Counted from the first letter of the stretch, positions 33,481 to 42,211 are shown. The stretch is 64,000 nt of DNA from SVFI01 sp964519385 (GCA_964519385.1 CAZFLR010000010.1:1-64000), one strand, 5' to 3'. The notes: generated by a model not told the origin, from the letters alone. Numbers and translations are program-made.

Positions 33481-34788
33481 ATGGAACAAAAACAGGGACA
33501 GACGTTTGTCACGGAGACAATTAAGGATAAGCCGATTAATAAAAGAAAGCTGTTCCGGCGCACTATGACAACGGTCGGGCTTGCAATCGTATTCGGGCTG
33601 ATTGCCTGCCTTACTTTTTTCCTTATAGAGCCGGTTATCAATCATTTTCTGAATCCCGAGGAGATTACGAAGGTGGTATTCCCTGAGGAGGAGCAAGAGC
33701 TAAAGCCTGAGGAGCTTCTGACAGAGGAGGCCATTGCCGAGCAGGAAGAAACCATGCAGGAAATGGTAGAGGCGGCCAAGGAGGTTGTGGAAAGCGGGCA
33801 GAATGAAGTGACTTCCATTGAAGTATACGAGAAAATATATTCTGATTTTCAGGTACTGGCAAGGGAGACAGAAAAGTCTGTTGCCACGGTAGTCGGCATC
33901 TCGGAGCAGCAGGACTGGTTTTCAGGAACGACTGAAAATGAAAATACAACGACCGGTCTTGTGGTGGCTGAAAACGGGGTGGAAGTCCTGATACTTGCCG
34001 ACGCAAATAATCTCAAGGATGCGCAGGAATATCATGTCCGGTTTTCTGACAAGCGGATGGTGGAGGCGTATTTAAAAGAAAAGGATATGCAGACGGGTAT
34101 TGCAGTTTATGCGGTGAAGCTGTCCGATTTGGAGCAGGCAACGAAGGAAACTCTGACACTTGCCACCCTGGGAAGCTCGGCAAGTGAAAGCATGGTCGGA
34201 AGTGCTGCCATAGCAATCGGTGCACCTTACGGAACGTCAGGTTCTCTCTCCTATGGAATGGTTACCTCCAACGGAAAGAAGCTGAGCCTTTCGGATGCAG
34301 TTTATAATATTCTTACGACGGATATGAGCATGTCTCAAAATGCCAGCGGAGCGGTTATTAATCTTCAGGGTGAGGTCATCGGTCTGATTACGCAAAGTGC
34401 TAATTCGGCGACCGGTACCGGTACGATATCTGCACTTGGTATTTCCGATTTGAAGACTCTGATAGCAAAGCTGTCAAACGGAGAAAAAAGAGCATATGTC
34501 GGCATTAAGGGAATGGATGTCACGGAGGAGGCGCATACGGAGACAGGAGTTCCGTTTGGTATCTATGTATCGGAGGTGATGAATATGTCTCCGGCAATGA
34601 CGGCGGGAATTCAAAACGGGGATGTGATTGTCTCTATCGGGGGACATTCAGTCACCTCGTTCAGAGAGTTCAGGGCGACAGTTTTTTCCATGGAACCGGG
34701 ACGGATTGCCGAGGTTACGCTTATGAGATTCAACGGAACGGAGTATAATAGAATTAATTTAGAAATAACGACAGGAGAGGCGGAATAA
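33481..34788 (+). CDS. HtrA/DegP-like membrane protein, probable pseudoprotease
   Basis: A 435-aa protein with a cytoplasmic N-terminus, one membrane helix (about 31-53), a Glu-rich helical stalk (about 60-115), a trypsin-like domain (about 125-325) and a PDZ domain (about 335-430, GIYVSEVMNMSPAMTAGIQN, GDVIVSIGGHSV). Aligned to HtrA, the His motif TNNHVVEGA is here ADANNLKDA, the Asp motif TDLAV is TGIAV, and GNSGGP is NASGAV. Only the Ser remains, so proteolysis is unlikely. ATG 33481 has AAAGGAAAGG. The GTG at 33460 lies before that site. Confidence 0.85.
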   Translation: MEQKQGQTFVTETIKDKPINKRKLFRRTMTTVGLAIVFGLIACLTFFLIEPVINHFLNPEEITKVVFPEEEQELKPEELLTEEAIAEQEETMQEMVEAAKEVVESGQNEVTSIEVYEKIYSDFQVLARETEKSVATVVGISEQQDWFSGTTENENTTTGLVVAENGVEVLILADANNLKDAQEYHVRFSDKRMVEAYLKEKDMQTGIAVYAVKLSDLEQATKETLTLATLGSSASESMVGSAAIAIGAPYGTSGSLSYGMVTSNGKKLSLSDAVYNILTTDMSMSQNASGAVINLQGEVIGLITQSANSATGTGTISALGISDLKTLIAKLSNGEKRAYVGIKGMDVTEEAHTETGVPFGIYVSEVMNMSPAMTAGIQNGDVIVSIGGHSVTSFREFRATVFSMEPGRIAEVTLMRFNGTEYNRINLEITTGEAE

Positions 34789-34789
34789 T

Positions 34790-35731
34790 ATGAAATTTAT
34801 CAATGAGTACAGAGAAGGCGACAGGGTTTTTGATATATATTTATGCAAGCACAAGCAGGCGGCGACAACCAAGAACGGAAAGCCGTATGAAAACGTGATC
34901 TTGCAGGATAAGACAGGAACCATCGATGCGAAGGTATGGGATCCGAACAGCATGGGAATCGAGGATTATGATACTCTTGATTACATAGAAGTATACGGTG
35001 AAGTAACGACCTTTCAGGGAGCAAACCAGATTAATGTAAAGAGAATCCGACGCTGCCGGGAGGATGAGTATGACCCGGCGAACTATCTTCCGGTCAGTAC
35101 CAAAAATATAGATGAGATGTACAAAGAACTTCTCGTATTTATCAGCAGTATAGAAGATGCCTATATCAAAGCACTTTTAGAATCTTTTTTTGTAAAGGAT
35201 GAGGCATTTGTCAAGGCTTTTAAGTCATCTTCGGCAGCGAAGTGTGTACATCACGGATTTGTGGGAGGACTTTTGGAGCATACGCTCAGTGTGACGAAAT
35301 TATGTGACTATTATACGAAGTCCTATCCTCTTTTAAACCGGGATCTTCTGCTTGCCAGTGCAATGCTCCATGATATCGGAAAGACAAAGGAATTATCTCT
35401 TTTCCCGGAAAATGATTATACGGATCCGGGACAGCTTCTCGGACACATTGTCATCGGAAGTGAGATGGTGGACCGGAAGGCTCAGAGGATAGACGGTTTT
35501 CCTGAGAAGCTTCTATTTTATATTAAGCATTGTATTCTGGCGCATCACGGAGAGTTTGAGTATGGTTCGCCGAAAAAGCCTGCCATTATGGAGGCGGTCG
35601 CGCTCAATTTTGCAGACAACACAGATGCAAAAATGCAGACATTTACGGAAATCTTAAACGGAACTAACGAGACGGGATGGCTTGGATATAACCGTCTGTT
35701 TGAATCGAATATAACGAAAGCGACATTTTGA
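34790..35731 (+). CDS. yhaM: YhaM-family 3'-5' exoribonuclease
   Basis: A 313-aa protein. An N-terminal OB-fold (about 1-95, NVILQDKTGTIDAKVWDP) binds nucleic acid. The HD domain (about 155-290) has HHGFVGGLLEHTLSV and ASAMLHDIGKTKEL as metal ligands. YhaM trims RNA 3' ends and also degrades DNA in vitro. It starts 1 nt after the HtrA-like gene and overlaps rlmD, so all three are one operon. Confidence 0.93.
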   Translation: MKFINEYREGDRVFDIYLCKHKQAATTKNGKPYENVILQDKTGTIDAKVWDPNSMGIEDYDTLDYIEVYGEVTTFQGANQINVKRIRRCREDEYDPANYLPVSTKNIDEMYKELLVFISSIEDAYIKALLESFFVKDEAFVKAFKSSSAAKCVHHGFVGGLLEHTLSVTKLCDYYTKSYPLLNRDLLLASAMLHDIGKTKELSLFPENDYTDPGQLLGHIVIGSEMVDRKAQRIDGFPEKLLFYIKHCILAHHGEFEYGSPKKPAIMEAVALNFADNTDAKMQTFTEILNGTNETGWLGYNRLFESNITKATF

Positions 35732-35733
35732 GT

Positions 35734-37116
35734 ATGAGTTTTAAGAAAAATGATGAGGTTGAGGTAATCATTACGGATTATACAAGTGAGGGGGCAGGTG
35801 TCGGCAAGGCTGACGGTTATCCGCTGTTTATAAAGGATGCAATTATTGGTGACAGGGTGATTGCAGGCATTACAAAGGTTAAGAAAAATTATGCCTATGC
35901 CCGCCTTGTGAAAATCATAGAGCCGTCTGCCGACCGTGTGGAGCCGAAATGCGTATTCCATAAAAAATGCGGGGGCTGCCAGATGCAGGCATTGTCCTAT
36001 GAGGCTCAGCTTGCTTTTAAGGAAAATAAAATCCGCAATAATCTGATCAGAATCGGAGGATTTACGCCGGAGCAGATAGATTCGGTCACAGAACCGATTA
36101 TCGGAATGGATGAACCGTTCCGATATCGGAACAAGGCACAGTATCCAGTCGCGGCTGATAAAGAGGGCAATCCGGTAACGGGTTTTTATGCCGGAAGGAC
36201 ACATGATATTATTGCCAATACGGATTGCTATCTCGGAAGAGAGTGTAATCAGGAAATTTTAGAAACCGTTCTTGCATTTATGAAGGAAAAGAACATTCGC
36301 CCTTATGATGAGACGACCTGTCAGGGAGTAGTGCGTCATATTCTTATCCGTGAGGGATTTTATACGGGTGAGGTAATGGTTTGTCTGGTGATAAATGAGA
36401 AGCTGAAGGAAGCGGACAGACTGGTTGAAAAGCTGCGCTCAATCCCTCTGACGGGTGAGAGAATCGTCAGTATCTGCCTGAATTACAACACGGAAAATAC
36501 AAATGTGATATTAGGAAATAGGGGAGAAAACCTGTATGGTCCCGGATATATAACAGATACTTTATCCGGTATTGCGTTCCGCATTTCTCCGTTTTCTTTT
36601 TATCAGGTCAATCCGGTTCAGACAGAAAAGCTGTATAAAACGGCACTTGATTATGCAGGACTGACCGGAGAAGAGACGGTCTGGGATTTATATTGCGGTA
36701 TTGGAACGATTTCTCTCTTTCTGTCCCGGAAAGCAAAGCAGGTTTATGGCGTGGAGATTGTTCCGCAGGCAATTGAGGATGCAAAGCAGAATGCAGAGAT
36801 AAACGGTATTACCAATGCAGAATTTTTTGTGGGAAAGGCAGAGGAGGTTTTGCCGGAAAAATATGAGAAGGAACATATTTATGCAGATGTGATTGTAGTG
36901 GATCCGCCGCGAAAAGGGTGTGACGAAAAGTGTTTGGAAACAATGCTGAAAATGGCACCGAAGCGCATCGTATATGTGAGCTGTGACAGCGCAACGCTTG
37001 CCCGCGACTTAAAGTACCTGTGTGAAAACGGCTATGAGCTGAAACGGGTAAGGGGCGTGGATCAGTTCTGTCATACGGTGCATGTTGAGACGGTATGTCT
37101 TTTGTCCAAGCCATAG
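35734..37116 (+). CDS. rlmD: 23S rRNA (uracil-5-)-methyltransferase, RlmD/RumA type
   Basis: A 460-aa SAM enzyme. It has a TRAM domain (about 1-60), a Fe-S cluster Cys set (CVFHKKCGGCQMQ, about 70-82, with a further Cys near 165), and a Rossmann methyltransferase with VWDLYCGIGTISLFLSRKA (about 313-331), VVDPPRKGCDEKC (nucleophile region) and YVSCDSATLARD. It forms 5-methyluridine in 23S rRNA or tRNA. RlmCD and TrmA activities cannot be separated by eye. ATG 35734 is used. A TTG at 35728 is possible, and the ribosome site is weak, consistent with translational coupling to yhaM. Confidence 0.93.
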   Translation: MSFKKNDEVEVIITDYTSEGAGVGKADGYPLFIKDAIIGDRVIAGITKVKKNYAYARLVKIIEPSADRVEPKCVFHKKCGGCQMQALSYEAQLAFKENKIRNNLIRIGGFTPEQIDSVTEPIIGMDEPFRYRNKAQYPVAADKEGNPVTGFYAGRTHDIIANTDCYLGRECNQEILETVLAFMKEKNIRPYDETTCQGVVRHILIREGFYTGEVMVCLVINEKLKEADRLVEKLRSIPLTGERIVSICLNYNTENTNVILGNRGENLYGPGYITDTLSGIAFRISPFSFYQVNPVQTEKLYKTALDYAGLTGEETVWDLYCGIGTISLFLSRKAKQVYGVEIVPQAIEDAKQNAEINGITNAEFFVGKAEEVLPEKYEKEHIYADVIVVDPPRKGCDEKCLETMLKMAPKRIVYVSCDSATLARDLKYLCENGYELKRVRGVDQFCHTVHVETVCLLSKP

Positions 37117-37194
37117 TTGTATCATTAAGACAAGAAGTCATCGGGACTTATAAGGACGAAAAGATGCAGAAGCGATTATGGAAGGAGGGAAGCT

Positions 37195-37257
37195 TTGAAC
37201 AAGGAATTTGAACGCTGCTGCACATTCCTTGCCGAGATGATGGAGCGTTCAAAATAG
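37195..37257 (+). CDS. Possible 20-aa small protein
   Basis: TTG 37195 follows GGAGGG at ideal distance and opens a frame reading MNKEFERCCTFLAEMMERSK, ending at TAG 37257. The peptide is amphipathic with a Cys pair. It lies in the 298-bp gap between rlmD and the XRE-type regulator, at the left edge of the presumed island. It could be a real small protein or a gene remnant. The rest of the gap holds only the regulator's promoter and operator. Confidence 0.35.
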   Translation: MNKEFERCCTFLAEMMERSK

Positions 37258-37354
37258 GAAGATTGAAAGTGTTATTTTGCATATTGAGTATAATAATAGA
37301 TTTATAGTAAGCTTCGGTAAAGTTTTGCCGGGGTTTATTTTTTGTGATAAATTG

Positions 37355-37406
37355 TTGACCATATAAAATAAAAGATATACAATCTCTTTATGCAATGCAT
37401 AAAGAG
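37355..37406 (+). promoter_or_regulatory. Promoter and perfect 11-1-11 palindromic operator of the XRE regulator
   Basis: TTGACC (37355-37360) and TACAAT (37378-37383) are 17 bp apart. Directly after the -10 comes a perfect 23-bp palindrome: CTCTTTATGCA (37384-37394), central A, TGCATAAAGAG (37396-37406). It covers the transcription start and its right arm overlaps the ribosome site (AAAGAGG). It can act as DNA operator or as an RNA hairpin hiding the ribosome site. Confidence 0.75.
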
Positions 37407-37414
37407 GTGGATTT

Positions 37415-37627
37415 GTGGAAGCAAGAGAAGAATTGAGAAAATTAAGAGAAAGTATCGGTATGAACCGGAGAGAATTTTGTGAGTACTTTGAAATTCCATA
37501 TATGACGGTAACAGACTGGGAATTGGGCAATAGAAGGGTTCCGCAGTATCTTTTGCGTTTGATGGAATATAAGATCCAGATGGAGAAATGCGATGGCAGA
37601 AAATACGGAATTAATGACAGTAGATAA
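37415..37627 (+). CDS. Small XRE-type helix-turn-helix regulator
   Basis: A 70-aa protein that is essentially one HTH: LRKLRESIGMNRREFCEYFE then IPYMTVTDWELGNRRVPQYL, a pattern common in small clostridial mobile-element regulators. GTG 37415 lies 6 nt after GAGGTGG. The palindrome overlapping its promoter is its likely operator. It overlaps a broken ORF6N fragment and precedes the MATE-fusion gene, so it may control the island. Confidence 0.8.
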   Translation: MEAREELRKLRESIGMNRREFCEYFEIPYMTVTDWELGNRRVPQYLLRLMEYKIQMEKCDGRKYGINDSR

Positions 37628-37742
37628 TATATGTAATAGAGTTTATGTCATAAGAGGACAGCAAGTGATGCCGGATTATGGTTTGCCTACAGAGCAAGAT
37701 TATCATTGTGGTGCATCTTTATTGCACAATCACCGCGTGTGA
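37593..37742 (+). pseudogene. Truncated ORF6N-type gene fragment
   Basis: A 49-codon frame overlapping the end of the HTH gene. The start MAENTELMTVDNICNRVYV, then IRGQQVMPDYGL, matches the N-terminus of ORF6N-domain proteins (pattern IYVIRGxQVMLDxDLAxxYG), which occur in phages and mobile elements. Similarity stops after PDYGL and the frame ends 27 codons later (QDYHCGASLLHNHRV). The full-length domain is about 85 aa, so this is a decayed remnant. It marks past mobile-element activity here. Confidence 0.6.
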
Positions 37743-37761
37743 AGAAAGAGGTAACGGAACA

Positions 37762-39714
37762 GTGGACACGACAGAATTTTTTGGAACGGAGAAAATAAGT
37801 AAAATACTATTAAAGCTTGCGCCACCGGTGATGTTGGCACAGTTAATTCAGGCTCTTTACAATATTGTGGATAGTTTATTTGTAGGCAGATATTCGGATA
37901 CGGGATTGACTGCATTATCTATTATCTATCCATTGCAGCTTCTGATGATAGCTTTGGCAGTTGGGACAGGTGTAGGTATCAATACGGTAATGGCTGCAAA
38001 GCTTGGTGTGGGAAAAAAGAAGGATGCGGATGAATATGCCGGAGTAGGTACACCCCTGGCGATTGTGATGTGGTTTTTGTTTGCAGTCATTTGCTGGTCC
38101 ATCATGCCTGCATACGCGAAGATGTCTACGGATTCTCCGGATGTAATCAATGATGTTGTAGTATATGGAAGAATCGTGTGTGTATTCAGTTTCGGTCTTT
38201 TTCTTGAAAGCATTTGGACAAAGGTGCTTCAGGCAAATGGAGATATGAAGACACCGATGATTGCCCAAATTTTTGGTGCTATTACGAATATCATTCTCGA
38301 CCCGTTGTTGATTTTCGGCATGTTTGGACTTCCTGAGCTGGGAATTGCCGGAGCTGCTGTTGCAACCGTGGCCGGTCAAATTGCAGCGGCGTTGATTGTA
38401 TGGAAAAGAGGATTTCGTAAATCACCTGAAAGAGGGGTTTATGCACACCATGTGGCACGAATTTTCCGATTGGGCATTCCAAACATTCTGATGCAATCAG
38501 CCTATACTTTTTACATTTTAGGGCTCAACCTGATATTGGCAACATTTTCAGACCAGGCAGTTACCGCATTGGGATTGTACTATAAATGGCAGACATTCTT
38601 TTTTATTCCGCTTGGTGCAATGCAGACATGTATTGTTCCTGTAATAAGTTTTAATTATGCAGCAAGAAACATTGAGAGATGTAAAAAAACACTATCTTCG
38701 GCAATAGGTTTCGGACTTGTACTTATGGCTATGGGAACATTGTGTTTTAACCTTTTTCCCGCACAAATGCTGAGGGTCTTTACATCAGATGCATTGGTGA
38801 TAGAAATTGGCAGTGTTGGCTTTCATTTTGTCGGAATCAGCTTTATTCCCATGGTAACCTCACTGATTTTCCCGGTATTTTTTCAGGCAGTGGGTTCCAG
38901 CTTAAAGAGTTCATTGTTGACGGTGATTCGTACCGTTGTGCTGTTTGTTCCGCTCGGGTACTTGTTTTCGAGATTTGGATTAAACTGGTTTTGGATGACA
39001 TTTCCGGTAACCGAAGTGATTACCAGTGCAGTAGGTGTGATATATTATCGACAGTTTCTCTCCAGTGAATATGTTCAGAAAGAAAATTGTACTGTTGTAT
39101 CCAAAGACGGTGAAGCTGCCTTACTTAAGACCAAACCGGGAGTGATTATTACGATTGCACGGGAGCACGGTTCTTCCGGTAAGCAGATAGGTAAACTTTT
39201 AGCAGAGAGATTAGGAATACCATTCTATTACAAAGAAATGATTGCTTTGGCGGCTCATGAGAGCGGCCTGGATAAAGAATTTATTTCTGATATACATAAG
39301 AATGCTCCGAATGTATTGCATGATTTATATCTGAGTACGCAGGTCGTACAGCATGCGATTATGGCACAGGATAAAATTATCCGTAAAATAGCTGATGAAG
39401 GAAGCTGTGTAATCGTTGGAAGGTCATCGGATTGGGTGCTTAAGGACTATGAAAATGTGGTGAGAATTTTTATTCACGCGCCGGAAGAATACAGAATTAA
39501 CCGCGTGATGGAAGCGTATGGTGACAGCAGGGAAGAAGCGGAGAAGAGCATTCTTCGTTCTGATAAGGCACGAGGAGCATATTATAAGCATATTTCAGGA
39601 AAAGTATGGGGAGATAAAGAAAATTATGAACTGGTGATCGATTCATCATTGGGTATTGAGAAAACGGTAAATACTATTTTTGAATATGTATCAAATGGTG
39701 CAGCCGACAGATAA
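37762..39714 (+). CDS. MATE transporter fused to a cytidylate-kinase-like domain
   Basis: A 650-aa fusion. Residues about 1-440 form a MATE-type antiporter with twelve hydrophobic helices (KLAPPVMLAQLIQALYNIVD, GVGINTVMAAKLG, DPLLIFGMFGLPELGIAGAA). After a short linker, residues about 455-650 form a P-loop kinase-like domain of the cytidylate-kinase-like family: VIITIAREHGSSGKQIGKLL, LGIPFYYKEMI, CVIVGRSSDWVL, VRIFIHAPEEYRINRV. Transporter-kinase fusion in one chain is unusual. The start is GTG 37762 behind AGAGG. The longer frame from 37678 lacks a ribosome site. Transport substrate and kinase substrate are unknown. Confidence 0.85.
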   Translation: MDTTEFFGTEKISKILLKLAPPVMLAQLIQALYNIVDSLFVGRYSDTGLTALSIIYPLQLLMIALAVGTGVGINTVMAAKLGVGKKKDADEYAGVGTPLAIVMWFLFAVICWSIMPAYAKMSTDSPDVINDVVVYGRIVCVFSFGLFLESIWTKVLQANGDMKTPMIAQIFGAITNIILDPLLIFGMFGLPELGIAGAAVATVAGQIAAALIVWKRGFRKSPERGVYAHHVARIFRLGIPNILMQSAYTFYILGLNLILATFSDQAVTALGLYYKWQTFFFIPLGAMQTCIVPVISFNYAARNIERCKKTLSSAIGFGLVLMAMGTLCFNLFPAQMLRVFTSDALVIEIGSVGFHFVGISFIPMVTSLIFPVFFQAVGSSLKSSLLTVIRTVVLFVPLGYLFSRFGLNWFWMTFPVTEVITSAVGVIYYRQFLSSEYVQKENCTVVSKDGEAALLKTKPGVIITIAREHGSSGKQIGKLLAERLGIPFYYKEMIALAAHESGLDKEFISDIHKNAPNVLHDLYLSTQVVQHAIMAQDKIIRKIADEGSCVIVGRSSDWVLKDYENVVRIFIHAPEEYRINRVMEAYGDSREEAEKSILRSDKARGAYYKHISGKVWGDKENYELVIDSSLGIEKTVNTIFEYVSNGAADR

Positions 39715-39759
39715 AGTGAGGTATAACACTTGATTCAAGAATTACCGGAGGAGGACAAT

Positions 39760-41202
39760 ATGTATACAAACGAAGAACTTAAATTTTATCCGGAACATCC
39801 TTCCGCAGTTAAAACTCATCAAATTGAAACTACAGCGATGCCGATTCTGGAGCAGGAAACTCCATTTTGTGCAAAGACTCTTTACGATGAGTTTACAACA
39901 GATGCAGGCAGTTTTTTTGCTAAATATGCAGATAAACGTTTTGAAATTACGGGCATTGCCAAAAAAATAGGACCGGATATTCACAACAAGCCATCTATTA
40001 AAATCTCGGACAGTGTGAACGGTCAGACATATGCTCTTGTTATCTTCCCGACAGATGACCATTACAGCAAGGTGAAAGTCGGCGACACAGTGATTGTTCG
40101 TGCCAATTATCTCGTCATGAGCAACCATTATGGTACTGTTATGAAATACAGTGAACTGGTATCTGTGCAAAATGAAAAAGATTCATCGACACAACCAAAA
40201 CAGATGATACTTAATTATCCGTTATTTGATGGTAAGAAAGTAATAGAAAATGCTTCTGTTGTGATTGGTGATGGCACAATTACTCAAATTACAGAAATGG
40301 AAGGGGAAGCCGTTAACAGGGAATTTTTACTTATGCCCGGCTTCATCGATGCCCATACTCATATGAGTACAAAAGGACAGATTGAAACAATGTTAAAAAA
40401 TGGCATTACCGGAACTTGTGACGTGGCAGCATCGGAATCTCTGGTACAAAATGCAGACCTGTTTACGATTGTTTCATCTTTCGGGATGACAATGGGAACT
40501 TTGAATGGGAAATCCTATGTTAAGAAGGCGATAAATGCCGGTGCGGAGTATATCAAGGTGCTGCTTATGGAACCAAACCTCATGAAGAAGAGTGTTTTGA
40601 AAGATATTTGCAATACAGCTCATGATAACGGAATTAAGGTTGCCGTTCATGCGGTTTCGATAAAAGCAGTACAAATGTCGGTGGACTGTGGGGCAGATAT
40701 TTTAATTCATGTTCCGATGAAGGAAGAATTCCCTGAAGCTCTTGCCAAAGAGATAGCGAAAAAAGGGATTGCCGTAGCACCTACCCTTGTTATGATGGAG
40801 GCTTTTGCGAACAGTGGCAGAAGTGGTTATAAACCGGAGCATTATCAGAATGCTGAAAATGCTGTGAAATTGCTTCATGAAAATGGAGTGACAATCCTTG
40901 CGGCGACGGATGCGAATCCGGGCACATATGCTCCGGAAGTGGCATATGGAACATCCATGCATCGCGAGATGGAACTTTTGGTACATGCCGGTATGACACC
41001 AACGGAAGCTCTCGCCGGTGCTACGGGAAAGGTTGCAGAGGTGTTTGTGATAGAAAATATCGGAACGGTCGAGGAAGGAAAAAAAGCGGTGCTTATACTC
41101 ATCGAGGGAAGACCGGATAAAAATATCAAAGATACAACAAAAATTAAACAAATATGGGTAAACGGAAGAAGAATAAAAGTTGAAAATGGAGAAATGAAGT
41201 AG
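39760..41202 (+). CDS. Amidohydrolase with N-terminal OB-fold-like domain
   Basis: A 480-aa protein. Residues about 35-135 look like an OB-type beta-barrel (RFEITGIAKKIGPD, TYALVIFPTDDHYSKVKVGD), of the tRNA_anti-like kind. Residues about 145-480 form a TIM-barrel amidohydrolase with metal ligands in PGFIDAHTHMS (HxH), a possible carboxylated Lys in AEYIKVLLME, His in KVAVHAVS and LIHVPM, and Asp in LAATDANPG. Such enzymes hydrolyse cyclic amides, peptides or similar compounds. The fusion is unusual. The start is ATG 39760 behind GGAGGAGG. It sits 45 nt after the MATE fusion and 10 nt before the next amidohydrolase. Confidence 0.85.
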   Translation: MYTNEELKFYPEHPSAVKTHQIETTAMPILEQETPFCAKTLYDEFTTDAGSFFAKYADKRFEITGIAKKIGPDIHNKPSIKISDSVNGQTYALVIFPTDDHYSKVKVGDTVIVRANYLVMSNHYGTVMKYSELVSVQNEKDSSTQPKQMILNYPLFDGKKVIENASVVIGDGTITQITEMEGEAVNREFLLMPGFIDAHTHMSTKGQIETMLKNGITGTCDVAASESLVQNADLFTIVSSFGMTMGTLNGKSYVKKAINAGAEYIKVLLMEPNLMKKSVLKDICNTAHDNGIKVAVHAVSIKAVQMSVDCGADILIHVPMKEEFPEALAKEIAKKGIAVAPTLVMMEAFANSGRSGYKPEHYQNAENAVKLLHENGVTILAATDANPGTYAPEVAYGTSMHREMELLVHAGMTPTEALAGATGKVAEVFVIENIGTVEEGKKAVLILIEGRPDKNIKDTTKIKQIWVNGRRIKVENGEMK

Positions 41203-41212
41203 GAGACAAAAA

Positions 41213-42211
41213 ATGAAGCTGATTAATGTTGAAGAACATTACATGTCAAAAAATGTTTCAGAAAAAATTAAAAAGATTTTTTCTGAACAAGAGGGAAATG
41301 TATCAAATACTGTCGAAGATGCGACTCCGGGTGCAGCGGATCTTGCAGAAACGCGCATTCCCTATATGGATGATAGAAAAATTGACGTACAGGTCATCAG
41401 TCACGCCGGCGCATTACCGGCCACAATGGAGAAAAAATATGCTGTACCGCTTTGTAAAGAATTAAATGATGAAATGTATGAAGAAATGAAGAAAAATCCG
41501 GGCAGATTCTATGCCTTTGCTCACTTACCACTCAGTAGCCCGGAGGATGCAGCCATTGAATTGGAACGCTGTGTAAAAGAACTGGATTTCGTAGGTGCGA
41601 TGCTATCAAGTCATTATAAGGATTTACCATATGATGATGAATTCTATTTTCCAATTTTTGAAAAGGCACAGGAACTGGATATACCGGTATATCTTCATCC
41701 GGGAATGGTACGCGAGGACGTTGTCAATGCCTATTATAAAGGTGATTGGAATCCGAGAACGACGTATCTCCTTTCAGGATTTGGTATCGGGTGGCATTAT
41801 GATGTAGGAATGCAGGCTGTAAGAATGATGACCTCCGGTTTGTTTGACAGACTCCCTAAGCTGAAAATTATCCTTGGACATTGGGGAGAGCTTGTATCTT
41901 TCTTTATGTACAGATTGGATGAAATGATAGATGCAGGAGTCAATTCAGAGAAAAAATTTAGTGATTATTTTAAAGAGAACATTTATGTAAATCCATCCGG
42001 TATGTTATATCCGGAGCAGTTAAGATATTGCCTGGAAACATTCGGCGCAGACCATATTCTGTGGGGTGAAGATTATCCTTACCGGAAAAAGGAGAATATC
42101 AGAACGTTTCTGGAAGAATTTCCTCTTTCGTATGAGGAGCGTGAGAAAATAGCACATGGCAATGCGGAACAATTATTTCATATTGGTATCACTCCGCTTA
42201 AAAAGTTTTAA
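41213..42211 (+). CDS. Amidohydrolase_2 (ACMSD / resorcylate decarboxylase-like)
   Basis: A 332-aa TIM-barrel metal enzyme. It opens MKLINVEEHYMS with the ExH-type metal motif. FYAFAHLPLSSPEDAAIELE, VYLHPGM, MTSGLFDRLPKLKIILGHWGE and ILWGEDYPY follow the order of ACMSD-superfamily decarboxylases such as 2,6-dihydroxybenzoate decarboxylase. Predicted activity is non-oxidative decarboxylation or hydrolysis of an aromatic or cyclic acid. It is the last of the three-gene island operon. The sequence is visibly more AT-rich than neighbouring genes, consistent with transfer. Confidence 0.85.
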   Translation: MKLINVEEHYMSKNVSEKIKKIFSEQEGNVSNTVEDATPGAADLAETRIPYMDDRKIDVQVISHAGALPATMEKKYAVPLCKELNDEMYEEMKKNPGRFYAFAHLPLSSPEDAAIELERCVKELDFVGAMLSSHYKDLPYDDEFYFPIFEKAQELDIPVYLHPGMVREDVVNAYYKGDWNPRTTYLLSGFGIGWHYDVGMQAVRMMTSGLFDRLPKLKIILGHWGELVSFFMYRLDEMIDAGVNSEKKFSDYFKENIYVNPSGMLYPEQLRYCLETFGADHILWGEDYPYRKKENIRTFLEEFPLSYEEREKIAHGNAEQLFHIGITPLKKF

